Notes under the pieces: generated by a model
The model's input: only the letters and a program-made list of their open reading frames with translations
What the model was told of the DNA's origin: nothing
Databases searched by the model: none
Shown: piece by piece, positions 42,287-52,020 of the stretch
Layout of the letters: every line of letters begins with the position of its first letter
Numbering within the stretch: position 1 is the stretch's first letter
Program-made: the position numbers and the translations under genes
Assembly: GCF_000297115.1 (NCBI RefSeq)
Contig: NZ_CAKP01000138.1
Span: 1-64,000 of the forward strand
Reading direction: 5' to 3'
DNA: 64,000 nucleotides
Origin: Caloramator australicus RC3
GTDB lineage: Bacteria; Bacillota; Clostridia; Clostridiales; Caloramatoraceae

Positions 42287-44128
42287 TCATATTAAGATAA
42301 GTGCTAATATTCCACCAACTAAAAATGCCATGATAAAGCTTCCTATCCAAATTGATAATGCCTCCTGTTTACTCCTTTCCTTAAACATTACTATTATAGA
42401 AGCAATACATGGAACAAAAAGAGTGATAGTAACAAGTGAAACCACCGTCTGTTCAGGAGTTAAAACTAAATCTGTAAGACCTGCCGCACCAAAATCTCTT
42501 CTTATTATTCCCATTATAAATGCATTAGCAGCTTCCTTGGGAAGTTTTAAAATATTAACTGTAAATGGTGCAAAGAAGTTTTGAATATAGATTAATAAAT
42601 TTGTTTCATTTAAAAACGTTATAATTAATGCACCAAGAGCAAATAACGGAGTTGCTTCTTTTAAAAACATCCAGGTTTTAGTCCATGTCTTTTTAAGCAC
42701 ATTGGAAAGTCTTGGTATTCTTACTGGTGGCAAATCTATAAATAAATATGATGATTCTCCAGGCAACAATTTATTTAAAATCGTTCCTGTTAGTGCAAAT
42801 ACTATAAATATAGTGGTCAAGTATATTAATAGATATTTCGCTCCAAGTGGCGCTATCATCCCAGCAATAACACCAAGCTGTGCAGAGCATGGAATAGTAA
42901 GCCCTAATAGTGCTGTTGCAATAATTTTTTCCCTTCTTGTTCCTAAAAGCCTTGTTGTGATCGTTGCCATAGTTATGCATCCAAAACCAAGTATTATAGG
43001 TATTATTGCCCTTCCATTTAAACCAAAGAAGGATAATACTTTATCAGTTAAAGCTGCAATTCTTGGAAGATAGCCCGAATCCTCAAGCAAGGACATAAAG
43101 AAATAAAAAGCCACAACAAGGGGCATTAAAAGGCCTAAAACATATGTTGGAGTTAAAGTAAATAATCCAAATTCCCCTGCAAAGGCTCTAAATAATGCGC
43201 TATTTCCCCCAAATAAGTTAGAAAATATATTTTTTATAAGTGGTTCATAGTAACCCTGCATTATAGTCTCTTCCGTTATCCCAACTATAGTTCCAGCAAC
43301 AAACACTCCTATAACTTTATATATAACATATAAAACCGCAATTAAGAGTGGAATACCTGTAATTGGGTTTAACATAAAGTATCCTATTTTTTGTCTTATC
43401 GTGCTTCTATCATAATCTTTTAGGACTACCTTTGAAACAATATCATCAACCCTCTGTCTTCTTAACCTATAAATTTCCTCTCTAAGATTTAGAGGTTCTA
43501 AATTATAGTTATTCAGCATCTCCTCATCATCTTCTAAAACCATCAAAGCTTCACTTTGCAATTGAACCTTATCCTTTATTCCTTCTAAATATTCTAAAAT
43601 CTTTGGATGCATCTTCCCTAGCTTAGCATCATAAATTCTTTTCTTAACTTCGTCTATTCCCTTGCCTTGAATAGCAACAGTTGGAATTACCGGAACACCT
43701 AAAATTTCACTTAATTTATCTACATCAATCTTGATCCCATTTCTTTCCACATCATCCATCATATTAAGAGCAACTATTATTGGCTTTCCCATATCGATAA
43801 GTTGTAAAGTTAAGAATAAGTCCCTATCTAAATGAAGTGCATCAACTACATTTAAAATAATATCGCCATATATAATAACATCTTTTGCAACTCTCTCTTC
43901 ATCATTAAAAGACGAAACTCCATATACACCTGGTGTATCCATAACAACGTCTTTACCAAATTTTCCATGGGAGATATCAACTGTCGTTCCCGGAAAATTT
44001 GAGACATCTACATACATACCTGTCAATGCATTAAAAAACACAGACTTTCCAACATTTGGATTTCCTGCAAGGACTATTTTATTAGCCCCCTTAGGTATTT
44101 CAATCTTTAATCCTTCACAGCAGTTCAT
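42287..44128 (-). CDS. feoB: Ferrous iron transporter FeoB
   Basis: FeoB imports Fe(II). The 613-residue protein has a cytosolic G domain (G1 GNPNVGKS, G2 FPGTTVD, G3 MDTPGVYG, G4 LNMMDD), a helical linker, and a membrane part with two Gate regions (DSGYLPRIAALTDK and IPCSAQLGV are visible). It is slightly shorter than the E. coli protein and lacks a long C-terminal extension. feoA lies 17 bases upstream and the four-CxxC gene 10 bases downstream. Confidence 0.96.
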   Translation of the reverse strand: MNCCEGLKIEIPKGANKIVLAGNPNVGKSVFFNALTGMYVDVSNFPGTTVDISHGKFGKDVVMDTPGVYGVSSFNDEERVAKDVIIYGDIILNVVDALHLDRDLFLTLQLIDMGKPIIVALNMMDDVERNGIKIDVDKLSEILGVPVIPTVAIQGKGIDEVKKRIYDAKLGKMHPKILEYLEGIKDKVQLQSEALMVLEDDEEMLNNYNLEPLNLREEIYRLRRQRVDDIVSKVVLKDYDRSTIRQKIGYFMLNPITGIPLLIAVLYVIYKVIGVFVAGTIVGITEETIMQGYYEPLIKNIFSNLFGGNSALFRAFAGEFGLFTLTPTYVLGLLMPLVVAFYFFMSLLEDSGYLPRIAALTDKVLSFFGLNGRAIIPIILGFGCITMATITTRLLGTRREKIIATALLGLTIPCSAQLGVIAGMIAPLGAKYLLIYLTTIFIVFALTGTILNKLLPGESSYLFIDLPPVRIPRLSNVLKKTWTKTWMFLKEATPLFALGALIITFLNETNLLIYIQNFFAPFTVNILKLPKEAANAFIMGIIRRDFGAAGLTDLVLTPEQTVVSLVTITLFVPCIASIIVMFKERSKQEALSIWIGSFIMAFLVGGILALILI

Positions 44129-44145
44129 ACATATCCTCCTTTAAG

Positions 44146-44367
44146 TTAATTTAGAACATCGATTTGAATTTTTTTTGCAAGTTCCCTTCCCACAGCTATC
44201 TCCTGCAATCTGTTTCCAATTATAATGGGCCCAAAGGGTATTTTAGCCGAACACTTTACATTAGCACCTTCATATAGTCCTAATCTTATGGCTTGAACTC
44301 TTATGTTATCATCGAGTATATTTTTAATAATTATTTTCTGACCAACCCTTGCCTTATCCAAAGTCAT
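44146..44367 (-). CDS. feoA: FeoA, SH3-like ferrous iron uptake protein
   Basis: The 73-residue SH3-like protein (LGLYEGANVKCSAKIPFGP; VGRELAKKIQI) is the small cytosolic partner of FeoB. The ATG at 44367 follows GGAGGTG. Its promoter carries a Fur box, so feoAB should be repressed when iron is plentiful. Confidence 0.93.
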   Translation of the reverse strand: MTLDKARVGQKIIIKNILDDNIRVQAIRLGLYEGANVKCSAKIPFGPIIIGNRLQEIAVGRELAKKIQIDVLN

Positions 44368-44412
44368 ATGGCCACCTCCATATTTATGTAAATGATTTTT
44401 ATTCTCATTATT

Positions 44413-44441
44413 ATTATACAATTGGTGATAATGATTGTCAA
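44413..44441 (-). promoter_or_regulatory. feoA promoter with overlapping Fur box
   Basis: On the minus strand TTGACA (44436-44441) and TATAAT (44413-44418) are 17 bases apart, a consensus sigma-A promoter. The palindrome TGATAATGATTGTCA at 44426-44440 differs from the Fur 7-1-7 consensus TGATAATnATTATCA at one position. It covers the -35 element and spacer, an arrangement that blocks RNA polymerase. Confidence 0.85.
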
Positions 44442-44584
44442 TATTACAATATTTTTTAAAATATTAATTTCATAACCCTACAAACGTTTATTTTTAATCA
44501 TCTATAAGCCCTCTTGAATTCTTCAGCGGACTTAAAAATACTTTTGTAACGGTCTGATTTATTTTTCTGATTTAAACAAAATAA

Positions 44585-44613
44585 AGGTGAGCAAAACTAT
44601 TATTTGCCCACCT
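44585..44613 (-). terminator. Second hairpin downstream of the DUF1292 gene
   Basis: AGGTGGGCAAA pairs with TTTGCTCACCT with one mismatch, and on the minus strand it is followed by TTATTTTG. It lies 50 bases after a stronger terminator, so it may act as a back-up. Between it and the feoA promoter (44442-44584) I see nothing else. Confidence 0.55.
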
Positions 44614-44639
44614 GAATTTGAACATAGAACCAAATTAAA

Positions 44640-44661
44640 AAGGTAGGTAAATACCTACCTT
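44640..44661 (-). terminator. Terminator of the DUF1292 gene
   Basis: AAGGTAGGTA pairs exactly with TACCTACCTT around two bases, followed on the minus strand by TTTAATTTGG. It is immediately beyond the stop of the DUF1292 gene. Confidence 0.75.
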
Positions 44662-44663
44662 AA

Positions 44664-44978
44664 TTAGAATTCATCTTCTTCGTCATCTTCGAATTCTTCA
44701 AAGTCTTCCTCTTCTAGCCATTCCTCATAAGCCCTAGCAACTTTATCAAACTCTTCATCATCTTCTATAGCTGCTAAAGTTCCTTCTCCATTTTCATCCT
44801 CATCATATCTTAAAACAACAGCTTCATCATCTTCTGAATCTAGAGGATAAAGGACATAGTATAGTTTATCATCAACTTCTAAAGATGTGATAATCTCGAA
44901 CTCTGTTTCAACGCCGTTTTCATCAGTTAAAACAACTATGTTTTCATGTTCATGGTCATGATGATGTTCATGTGACAT
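44664..44978 (-). CDS. DUF1292 domain protein
   Basis: The 104-residue protein begins MSHEHHHDHEHENIV, a His-rich metal-binding-like tract, then the DUF1292 core (VETEFEIITSLEVDDKLYYVLYP) and a very acidic C-terminus. The function is unknown. The family is almost always encoded with ruvX and ireB, as here. The ATG at 44978 has GAGGTG upstream. The N-terminal His tract is not needed for family membership. Confidence 0.88.
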   Translation of the reverse strand: MSHEHHHDHEHENIVVLTDENGVETEFEIITSLEVDDKLYYVLYPLDSEDDEAVVLRYDEDENGEGTLAAIEDDEEFDKVARAYEEWLEEEDFEEFEDDEEDEF

Positions 44979-45042
44979 AATTAACACCTCGTTTCATTTA
45001 ATATATTGATATTTTAAGATTAAATGAAATTTTTGTCAACTA

Positions 45043-45456
45043 TTATTTTCTATTTCTATCTAGATATGTCTGAAGAATAAAGGTTGCAGCAAGAGAATCA
45101 ATAACTCCCTTCCTTTTTTTTCTTGAGAGGTCTGCATCAATAAGAACCTTTTCTGCAGCCATGGTGGTAAGCCTTTCATCCTCATATATCAATTCAATAT
45201 TTATTTTTTCCAAAAGCTTTTCACAAAAATTCATAACTTTTTGTCCTGATTCACCTAACGTTCCATTCATGTTCTTTGGAAGACCCACCACCACCTTTTC
45301 TACTTGATAATCATTGATTATTTTTATTATTTCCTCCACATCGTTTTTAATACTTTTTCTTTCTAATGTTTTTAAACTTTGGGCAATCCATCCTAATGGA
45401 TCGCTTAGGGCAATTCCTATCCTTTTTTCTCCAATATCAAGTCCTAAGATTCTCAC
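45043..45456 (-). CDS. ruvX: RuvX/YqgF pre-16S rRNA nuclease
   Basis: The 137-residue RNase H-fold protein has [16 protein letters not shown] (catalytic Asp), [17 protein letters not shown], and [13 protein letters not shown] with the C-terminal Asp in KGVIDSLAA. Members process the 5' end of 16S rRNA. A GTG start follows GGAGG. It lies between the aldo/keto reductase and DUF1292 genes. Confidence 0.93.
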   Translation of the reverse strand: MRILGLDIGEKRIGIALSDPLGWIAQSLKTLERKSIKNDVEEIIKIINDYQVEKVVVGLPKNMNGTLGESGQKVMNFCEKLLEKINIELIYEDERLTTMAAEKVLIDADLSRKKRKGVIDSLAATFILQTYLDRNRK

Positions 45457-45468
45457 TCTTTTTCCTCC

Positions 45469-46422
45469 TTAAATTATTTTTAAACAAAAGTTCTTACAAT
45501 ATGCAGAACAATATCCGCAAAGAAGGCATTTTTCTCTGTCACAAAATAGTTTGCCACCTTTAACATAAAGGGCATCATTAGGGCAATTTTCAACACAATT
45601 TCCACATGCCTCACACCATTCTTCTATATGCAATCTTCTTCTTTTATTTTTTAATTTTTCCTTTAAATCTTCATCAACTTTTTTCCCTTCAAACCTTTGA
45701 ACATTAGCATAGACCTCTTCAATGTTTTGCATTCCAACTGCTACAGAATGGACATATGGAAAGTTTAAAACAAAATCAAAAGCCTCGTCTACATTCTTTA
45801 TTAGATTACCTCCACCAAGAGGTTTCATTGCAATTATTCCCTTTCCGTTATTGTAAGCCTTTTTTATTGCGGCAATCATATCTTCTATAGTTCCATCGAT
45901 TATTCCAAGACCTTTTTTGTTGAAAATAGGATGAACTATATCAACTTCTTCCATTTCTGATATTGCCTCAACAACCTCTACAGCATGGGTAGATACTCCA
46001 ATAGCTTTAATAACGCCAGACTTTTTAGCATCTACTAAACATCGAAGTGCATCCTTATGTCCCTTTAGAGTTAATCTACTCTCCTGTTCATGAAGCATAA
46101 ATATCCCAAGGGATTTAACACCCATTTCCTTTAATGCCTCATTAATGCTGTCCTTCATTCCACCATAGGTGTAATCATAGGATTTGCTTGAAATAATAAT
46201 TTTATCCCTATCATCAAACATTTCAAGAGCCCTTTTTATATAAGGATATGTTTTATAAATTTTTGCAGTATCTATAATATTAACGCCAAGCTCAAAGGCC
46301 TTTAATATAATTTTTGCACCCTCTTCAATCGGCAAATTTGCCTGCAAAGGACCTATAGTCAAACTTCCAAAACATAATTTAGATGCATTAATATCGGTAT
46401 TTCCAAGTTTTATATATTCCAT
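45469..46422 (-). CDS. Aldo/keto reductase with C-terminal 2[4Fe-4S] ferredoxin domain
   Basis: The 317 residues begin with an aldo/keto reductase barrel: LGNTDINASKLCFGSL, DTAKIYKTYPYI (Asp, Tyr), ISSKSYDYT (Lys) and FMLHEQES (His). It ends with a ferredoxin domain, CEACGNCVENCPND and CLLCGYCSAYCKNFC. Fe-S-linked reductases of this type are common in anaerobes, but the substrate is not known. The ATG at 46422 follows AGGGGG. The gene is inserted between ireB and ruvX, usually adjacent genes. Confidence 0.88.
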   Translation of the reverse strand: MEYIKLGNTDINASKLCFGSLTIGPLQANLPIEEGAKIILKAFELGVNIIDTAKIYKTYPYIKRALEMFDDRDKIIISSKSYDYTYGGMKDSINEALKEMGVKSLGIFMLHEQESRLTLKGHKDALRCLVDAKKSGVIKAIGVSTHAVEVVEAISEMEEVDIVHPIFNKKGLGIIDGTIEDMIAAIKKAYNNGKGIIAMKPLGGGNLIKNVDEAFDFVLNFPYVHSVAVGMQNIEEVYANVQRFEGKKVDEDLKEKLKNKRRRLHIEEWCEACGNCVENCPNDALYVKGGKLFCDREKCLLCGYCSAYCKNFCLKII

Positions 46423-46473
46423 ATAATGCCCCCTTAAAAGCAAAAATTTAGCATGCAAGACATCTTGCATGCA

Positions 46474-46728
46474 TTACTTTTCTAGATATGCCCTTAAAAG
46501 CTCCTCCAAAAGCTCATCCCTTTCGATTTTCCTAATTAAAGATCTTGCATTCTTAAAACTCGTAATATAAGTTGGATCGCCAGATAGTATATATCCTACA
46601 AGCTGATTTATTGGATTATACCCCTTTTCCTTCAAAGCAGCATAAACTTCAGTTAAAATCTCTTGAACTTTTGTATTTCCCTCAAGATTAAATTTAAACT
46701 GCATTGTTCCTTCTTTATTCTCAGCCAT
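46474..46728 (-). CDS. ireB: IreB family (DUF965) regulatory phosphoprotein
   Basis: The 84-residue helical protein matches IreB ([42 protein letters not shown], shown as consecutive parts of the family core). In Enterococcus IreB is phosphorylated on N-terminal threonines by the PASTA kinase IreK. T8 in EGTMQF may be the equivalent site. The ATG at 46728 follows AGGGTGTGG. The gene lies in the alaS-ireB-ruvX order, but with an amidase and an aminotransferase inserted next to alaS. Confidence 0.92.
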   Translation of the reverse strand: MAENKEGTMQFKFNLEGNTKVQEILTEVYAALKEKGYNPINQLVGYILSGDPTYITSFKNARSLIRKIERDELLEELLRAYLEK

Positions 46729-46840
46729 CCAAACCACACCCTTCTTATGTGACTGTGAAAAGATACTTATATAAATATTTTCCAATGTTTATTATAATTA
46801 TACCAAATAAGGATAATAAATCAATCATAATATAGTAAGT

Positions 46841-47428
46841 TTATAATTTTTTTAATTCATCCAAAATAAGTGGAATAAAATTTTTCTTTGCAGCTTCTAC
46901 AGTATTTCCTCCAAAAAAGTTTGTTCCAGGGCAAGATTTTGTTATCCCCTTTCCGTTTAATCTTTTTCCAGTTTCAAGATCAAACCAGTGGTGATATACT
47001 ATCGTATCGGTGCTTGGTGTTAACTTGAATTTTTTGCATAGCAGAGCATTTACAAATATAATGCTCTTTTTTTGTTCTTCCGTCATCTTATCCCCGCCTA
47101 TATCAAAATTTCCGACGCTTTCTATACAAATTCCATTTTCATTTGCCCCCTTTATGCAGGCAGGCGGAATATCAAGAGGCCTACAGATTGCAATCAAACC
47201 GTCTGGAAATATTGTAATGTTTTGCCCTATCTCATTAAATCCCCTTGCAAGGTGGCTTCTTTCCATCCCCTCTAAAAGTCTGAAATGATTATTCTTAAAT
47301 TCCTTATAGCTTGGAATATAGGTATGGTGATTTTGAATTAACTTAATTATCCTTTTAACTTTAAGTTTTAATATATATTCTTTAAAGTCCTCTCTATTCA
47401 TAAGAATAAATTTCCCCTGCTGTTTCAT
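46841..47428 (-). CDS. N-acetylmuramoyl-L-alanine amidase (amidase_2/PGRP type)
   Basis: The 195 residues contain HHTYIPSY (zinc His), GQNITIFPDGLI, GICIESVGNFD and YHHWFD (second zinc His region), and SCPGTNFFGG with the Cys/Asp-type ligand near the end. They match amidase_2-domain cell-wall hydrolases, which cut between muramic acid and L-alanine. No signal peptide or wall-binding domain is visible, so it may act in the cytosol or by release at lysis, or process spore cortex. The start is ATG. Confidence 0.82.
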   Translation of the reverse strand: MKQQGKFILMNREDFKEYILKLKVKRIIKLIQNHHTYIPSYKEFKNNHFRLLEGMERSHLARGFNEIGQNITIFPDGLIAICRPLDIPPACIKGANENGICIESVGNFDIGGDKMTEEQKKSIIFVNALLCKKFKLTPSTDTIVYHHWFDLETGKRLNGKGITKSCPGTNFFGGNTVEAAKKNFIPLILDELKKL

Positions 47429-47569
47429 AATCTCATCCCCTTTTAATTCTTCTTATCTTATTTTATGAATAATGATGTCATTTGGGGACAAAAATCAACT
47501 TCCCTTTTATTCAAGCCATCCCAATTGCCATGTATATCTAATGCCTATAGCAATTTCCAAAATAATCAA

Positions 47570-47594
47570 GGGTGGAATTTTAAGCATCCCACCC
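47570..47594 (-). terminator. Terminator of the aminotransferase gene
   Basis: GGGTGGGATG and CCACCC form a stem with a loop of about 12 bases, followed on the minus strand by TTGATTATTTT. It lies just past the stop of the aminotransferase gene. Confidence 0.6.
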
Positions 47595-47600
47595 CATCAA

Positions 47601-48917
47601 TTATCTTTGTGCTTCATATTGTCTTAGAAGCTTTATGAATAATTCAGGAACCTTTGCCATGTTTTCTGGTGATTCTACGAATGAAATTCTAAATTGTGTA
47701 GTTCCTGGATTATATTCACCTTCTTCAACATTGTAGAATCCCTTCATAGGTGCTACTAATAAAGTTGTTTCAACTCCATCTATTATAGCTGAACCTTTTT
47801 CTGCACAATAGAGGACAAAATCTATTGAATCAAATCCTGGCTTTACAACATTTCTAACGTCAATTACCAAATATATTGAAGCATCTGGACTGGAAATAAT
47901 TAAATTAGGCTCTAGCTTTTTGAATCCATTGTATACGTTTATAATTTGTTCCTTATAATAATCTCTAACGCTCTTGCACCAACCTAATATTTGTTCCTTT
48001 GATTCATGGGCAAGTGCTCCAAATATATATTGTCCTATTACGTTAGCACATAGGTTTGCAGTATATTCTGCTACAGCACGATTATGGAATTCATAATTAT
48101 CAGTAATTATTGCACCGATTCTTAAGCCGCATGCATTCCATACCTTTGATGCAGTTTCTATGCTTATTCTTCTTCCTTCTATTCCAGGAACTTCTGCATC
48201 AGTTACTCCCCATATGCTTACCAATTTTGTATCTTCTGTATAATAAAGTTCACGATATGCTTCGTCGCTAATCATCCACATGTTATATTTTACGCATAAT
48301 TTAGCTAACTCAATAAGGGTTTCATAATCATAAAGTTGTCCTGTAGGATTATCATATGGTATAACAAGAAGTGCTCCTGGGTTATGTTCCTTAATCATTT
48401 CTTCAATTTTGTTTATTTCTGGTAGACTAAATTTTCCATTTTCATCCAAACTACGTTTTACTGTAACTATTTTTCTTCCTATTCTTTCTGCAAAGGAAAT
48501 ATAATTAGTATAAGCTGGGTCAATCATAAGTAGTGGTCTTTCATCTGAACCTGCTGGGCCGCATACGCCTAATAAAACAATTTCCATCGCAGCAGAACCA
48601 CCATCAGTTATCTGAACATAAAGCTTGCTTGTATCAAATCCTTCAGCCTCAAGGATATTTTTAAAAGCATCCTGAGTTTCTTTAAAGCCAACTGTAGTTG
48701 AATATCTTATAACACCCTTTGCAAATGGACTTTCAGGTGCATCGAGTGAAAACATTCTTTTCATCATTGCTGGATTTGTTGGGAGAGAAACATTACCAAT
48801 ACCAACGTTAATAACAGCTTGAGGTTTAACTTTTCTTTCTTCATATTTCATCTGTGCTAATCTAACATCTGACGGCGTTCTTGATTCAAAATGAGCAGAT
48901 AAAACCGGTTTACTCAT
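47601..48917 (-). CDS. PLP-dependent aminotransferase, class I/II
   Basis: The 438-residue fold-type I enzyme has NVGIGNVSLPTNPAM, IPYDNPTGQLYD (PLP contact Asn/Pro), SDEAYRELYY and TASKVWNACGLRIG with the Schiff-base lysine. The C-terminal IIDGVETTLLVAPM and FRISFVESPENM are typical. The substrate is unknown. The N-terminal SRTPSDVRLAQ and long insertions set it apart from AspC and HisC. It lies between alaS and the amidase as a separate unit with its own terminator. Confidence 0.85.
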   Translation of the reverse strand: MSKPVLSAHFESRTPSDVRLAQMKYEERKVKPQAVINVGIGNVSLPTNPAMMKRMFSLDAPESPFAKGVIRYSTTVGFKETQDAFKNILEAEGFDTSKLYVQITDGGSAAMEIVLLGVCGPAGSDERPLLMIDPAYTNYISFAERIGRKIVTVKRSLDENGKFSLPEINKIEEMIKEHNPGALLVIPYDNPTGQLYDYETLIELAKLCVKYNMWMISDEAYRELYYTEDTKLVSIWGVTDAEVPGIEGRRISIETASKVWNACGLRIGAIITDNYEFHNRAVAEYTANLCANVIGQYIFGALAHESKEQILGWCKSVRDYYKEQIINVYNGFKKLEPNLIISSPDASIYLVIDVRNVVKPGFDSIDFVLYCAEKGSAIIDGVETTLLVAPMKGFYNVEEGEYNPGTTQFRISFVESPENMAKVPELFIKLLRQYEAQR

Positions 48918-49067
48918 TTTAAAAGCTCCCTTCTATAAATATTTTTAATTATTCAGATTTTTACCCCAATTATTATTTTAACACTATTTTTTACTCATTT
49001 CTACTAAAAACTTAAACTATCATTAAACAAAGCACATAATTTTTCTTTTCTTTGTCAAAAATTAAGA

Positions 49068-49083
49068 GGCTGCAAATGCAGCC
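49068..49083 (-). terminator. Terminator of alaS
   Basis: GGCTGCA and TGCAGCC form a seven-pair stem, followed on the minus strand by TCTTAATTTTTGAC. It lies immediately downstream of alaS. Confidence 0.75.
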
Positions 49084-49089
49084 CCTTTA

Positions 49090-51726
49090 CTATTTAACTA
49101 TATCCTCCACCAATTTATAAACAGTATCCAATGCTTCATTAACCTTTGATTTATCCTTTCCACCAGCTTGAGCCATGTCCGGTCTTCCTCCACCGCCACC
49201 ACCTGCTACTTTTGCTACTTCTCTTATTATATTTCCTGCATGAACTCCCTTTGATACTGCATCCGTTGTTGCCATGGCAACAAAGCTCACCTTGTCATCC
49301 TTTGTTGATGCAAGAACAACAAGACAAGTCTCAAGCCTTTCCTTTAATTTATCTCCAAGTTCCCTTAAGGCATCTACATCTAAATCAAAACTTGCAGTTA
49401 TTACCTTTACTCCTTTAACATCCTTAGCATCGTTTACAAGATTCATTGCAGCATCCTTTGCAATTTTTGATTTTAAAGCTTCTATCTCCCTTTCCTTTTC
49501 CTTGAGATCTTGAAGGAGTATTTCTGTTCTTCTTGGAACATCCTTTACATTGCTCTTTAGTCTAAGGGCAACATCCCTTAACATATTTTCAAGGGATTCA
49601 ATATATTTTAGTGCACCCTTTCCTGTTACAGCTTCAATTCTTCTAACTCCAGCTGCAACTCCTCCTTCAGAAATAATCTTAAATAAGCCGATTATAGCTG
49701 TATTTAAAACATGGGTTCCTCCACAAAGTTCCATACTGTATTCACCAGCTTTAACAACCCTTACAATATCGGCATACTTTTCATCAAACAGAGCTGTTGC
49801 TCCCATCCTTCTTGCTTCATCTATTGTAGTTTCAATAGTTTCAACCTCAAGGGATTCCATTATTTTATCATTAACTATATTTTCTATTCTTCTCAAGTCT
49901 TCAGATGAAATAGCTTCAAAGTGGGTAAAGTCAAACCTTAATCTATCTGGTGCCACTAATGAACCTGCCTGATTTACGTGACTGCCAAGAACATCCTTAA
50001 GGGCTTTATGAAGTAGATGGGTTGCTGTGTGGTTTCTTGCAATATCCATCCTTCTTGCCTTGTCAACAATAGCAGTAACTTCACTGCCCTTTTTAATTTT
50101 ACCTTCTATAACCTTGCCTTTGTGGACTACTTTATTGTTTGCCGTTTTCCTTGTATCTTCAATCTCTACTTTAAATCCTTCGCCTTCTATTATTCCCGTG
50201 TCTCCAACCTGTCCTCCCATTTCTGCATAGAAGGATGTTCTATCAAGGATTATCTCAACATTTTCTCCCTTTTCAGCATAATCAACTATATTACCATCTT
50301 TAACTAAAACCAAAACCTTACCCCTTGATATAGTGTTATTATATCCTTCAAATACAGTATTAATGTCAGCAGGTAAAGTCATATAAACATCTATATCTGT
50401 TCCCATATAATTTGTTTCTTCCCTTGCAGCTCTTGCTCTTTCCTTTTGAGCCTCCATTTCCCTATTAAAGCCCTCAAGGTCTATATCCATTCCGCTCTCC
50501 TGTAAAATTTCAAGGGTAAGCTCTATAGGAAATCCGTAGGTATCATAAAGTTTAAAGGCCTTTTCACCATCCAAAATATTTTTATTTTCCTTCTTAAGTT
50601 CATCGATATATGCCTCTAATATATTCATTCCTTGATCTATCGTTTCATCAAATCTTTCCTCTTCAACCTTTAAAACCTTCTTTATGTAATCCTTCTTCTC
50701 TTTAAGTTCTGGATATGCATCCTTTGAGTTTTGGATAACGACATCGCTTATTTCCCAAAGAAAGGCCCCTTCAATTCCAAGAAGTTTTCCATGTCTTGCT
50801 GCTCTTCTTAAAAGCCTTCTTAATACATATCCTCTTCCTTCATTTGATGGCAATACTCCATCAGAAACCATAAATACAACGCTTCTTATATGGTCGGTAA
50901 TAATCCTTACGGAAACATCCTTCTTATCGTCGCTGCCGTATTTATAATTTGCAACTTCGCAAACTTTATTTAAAATATTTTTCATGGTGTCTATTTCAAA
51001 TATGCTATCTACACCCTGCATTATAGTTGCTATTCTTTCAAGGCCCATGCCTGTATCTATGTTTGGATTTTTTAGTCTGTGGTAATTTCCTTCTTCGTCT
51101 TTGTCAAACTGGGTAAATACAAGGTTCCAGAATTCAACAAATCTATCACAGTCACATCCTACTCCGCAGGTTGGCTTACCGCAACCCTTATCTTCTCCTC
51201 TATCAAAGTAAATTTCTGAACATGGGCCGCAAGGACCAACTCCAATCTCCCAGAAGTTATCCTCCTTGCCCATTCTTACAATTCTTTCTGCTGGTATTCC
51301 AACCTTCTTGTTCCATATTTCAAAGGCTTCATCATCATCCTGATATATAGTAATCCATAATCTTTCCTTTGGTAGTTTCAAAACCTCAGTTACAAATTCC
51401 CATGCCCACGGTATAACTTCTTCTTTAAAATAATCGCCAAAGGAAAAATTACCTAGCATTTCAAAAAAAGTGGCATGCCTTGCAGTTTTACCTACCCTTT
51501 CAATATCACCTGTTCTTATGCATTTTTGACAAGTAGTTATTCTCCTATTTGGTGGAACCTCCTGTCCTGTAAAATATGGTTTTAATGGTGCCATACCTGC
51601 ATTGATAAGCAAAAGACTTTTGTCATTCTTTGGAATCAATGAAAAGCTTGGAAGCCTAAGATGGCCTTTACCCTCAAAGAAGGATAAATACTTTTCCCTT
51701 ATCTCATTAACTCCCATATAATTCAT
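49090..51726 (-). CDS. alaS: Alanyl-tRNA synthetase
   Basis: The 878-residue enzyme charges tRNA-Ala. It has the class II catalytic core with [16 protein letters not shown], the editing domain [11 protein letters not shown] with CGGTH (zinc-binding and editing residues), and the C-terminal DHHA1 domain with [15 protein letters not shown]. The length is normal. GGAGGTG precedes the ATG. A T-box leader with its own promoter lies in front, so expression responds to uncharged tRNA-Ala. Confidence 0.97.
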   Translation of the reverse strand: MNYMGVNEIREKYLSFFEGKGHLRLPSFSLIPKNDKSLLLINAGMAPLKPYFTGQEVPPNRRITTCQKCIRTGDIERVGKTARHATFFEMLGNFSFGDYFKEEVIPWAWEFVTEVLKLPKERLWITIYQDDDEAFEIWNKKVGIPAERIVRMGKEDNFWEIGVGPCGPCSEIYFDRGEDKGCGKPTCGVGCDCDRFVEFWNLVFTQFDKDEEGNYHRLKNPNIDTGMGLERIATIMQGVDSIFEIDTMKNILNKVCEVANYKYGSDDKKDVSVRIITDHIRSVVFMVSDGVLPSNEGRGYVLRRLLRRAARHGKLLGIEGAFLWEISDVVIQNSKDAYPELKEKKDYIKKVLKVEEERFDETIDQGMNILEAYIDELKKENKNILDGEKAFKLYDTYGFPIELTLEILQESGMDIDLEGFNREMEAQKERARAAREETNYMGTDIDVYMTLPADINTVFEGYNNTISRGKVLVLVKDGNIVDYAEKGENVEIILDRTSFYAEMGGQVGDTGIIEGEGFKVEIEDTRKTANNKVVHKGKVIEGKIKKGSEVTAIVDKARRMDIARNHTATHLLHKALKDVLGSHVNQAGSLVAPDRLRFDFTHFEAISSEDLRRIENIVNDKIMESLEVETIETTIDEARRMGATALFDEKYADIVRVVKAGEYSMELCGGTHVLNTAIIGLFKIISEGGVAAGVRRIEAVTGKGALKYIESLENMLRDVALRLKSNVKDVPRRTEILLQDLKEKEREIEALKSKIAKDAAMNLVNDAKDVKGVKVITASFDLDVDALRELGDKLKERLETCLVVLASTKDDKVSFVAMATTDAVSKGVHAGNIIREVAKVAGGGGGGRPDMAQAGGKDKSKVNEALDTVYKLVEDIVK

Positions 51727-51747
51727 AATATCACCTCCTAAAAAACT

Positions 51748-51985
51748 ATAGCAAAAAACCTTCGCCCCTAAAGGGACGAAGGTTAACTTCGCGGTACCAC
51801 CCTAATTACCGAAATGGTCACTCATTTGGATAACGGCAAAGCCGTCTCTGCCTACTCAAGTTCGGCAGGAAGCTCCGAGACTGCTTCCACATCCCCTTGT
51901 AAAGGCTTGCACCAACCGCCTTCTCTCTAAAATCAAAAAGGATGTGTACTCCTTCCCTTCACAGCCTTTATAATATTACTAATTA
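51748..51985 (-). promoter_or_regulatory. T-box riboswitch of alaS
   Basis: The leader ends in a G+C-rich terminator with T run (AACCTTCGTCCC with GGGGCGAAGGTT, then TTTTTTG, 51755-51786). It contains the invariant T-box AGGGTGGTACCGCG (51790-51803), which pairs with the uncharged tRNA 3' end. Upstream are a stem I with AGTA bulge and a GGTTGGTGCAAGCC element. GCA in GGAAGCAGTCTC is a suitable alanine specifier, though I place it tentatively. High uncharged tRNA-Ala should favour antitermination and alaS expression. Confidence 0.93.
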
Positions 51986-51987
51986 AC

Positions 51988-52015
51988 ATTATATAGAAAA
52001 TACCGAAAAAATCAA
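51988..52015 (-). promoter_or_regulatory. Promoter of the alaS T-box leader
   Basis: TTGATT (52010-52015) and TATAAT (51988-51993) are 16 bases apart on the minus strand, just before the leader RNA. It sits beside the stop codon of the AI-2E-type gene. Confidence 0.75.
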
Positions 52016-52020
52016 GCATT

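Noticed and set aside
42702-43073. Antisense frame inside feoB
   Set aside because: It mirrors the membrane part of feoB and has no supporting signals.
49550-49972. 140-codon plus-strand frame inside alaS
   Set aside because: It is antisense to the conserved editing domain of alaS and has no ribosome-binding site.
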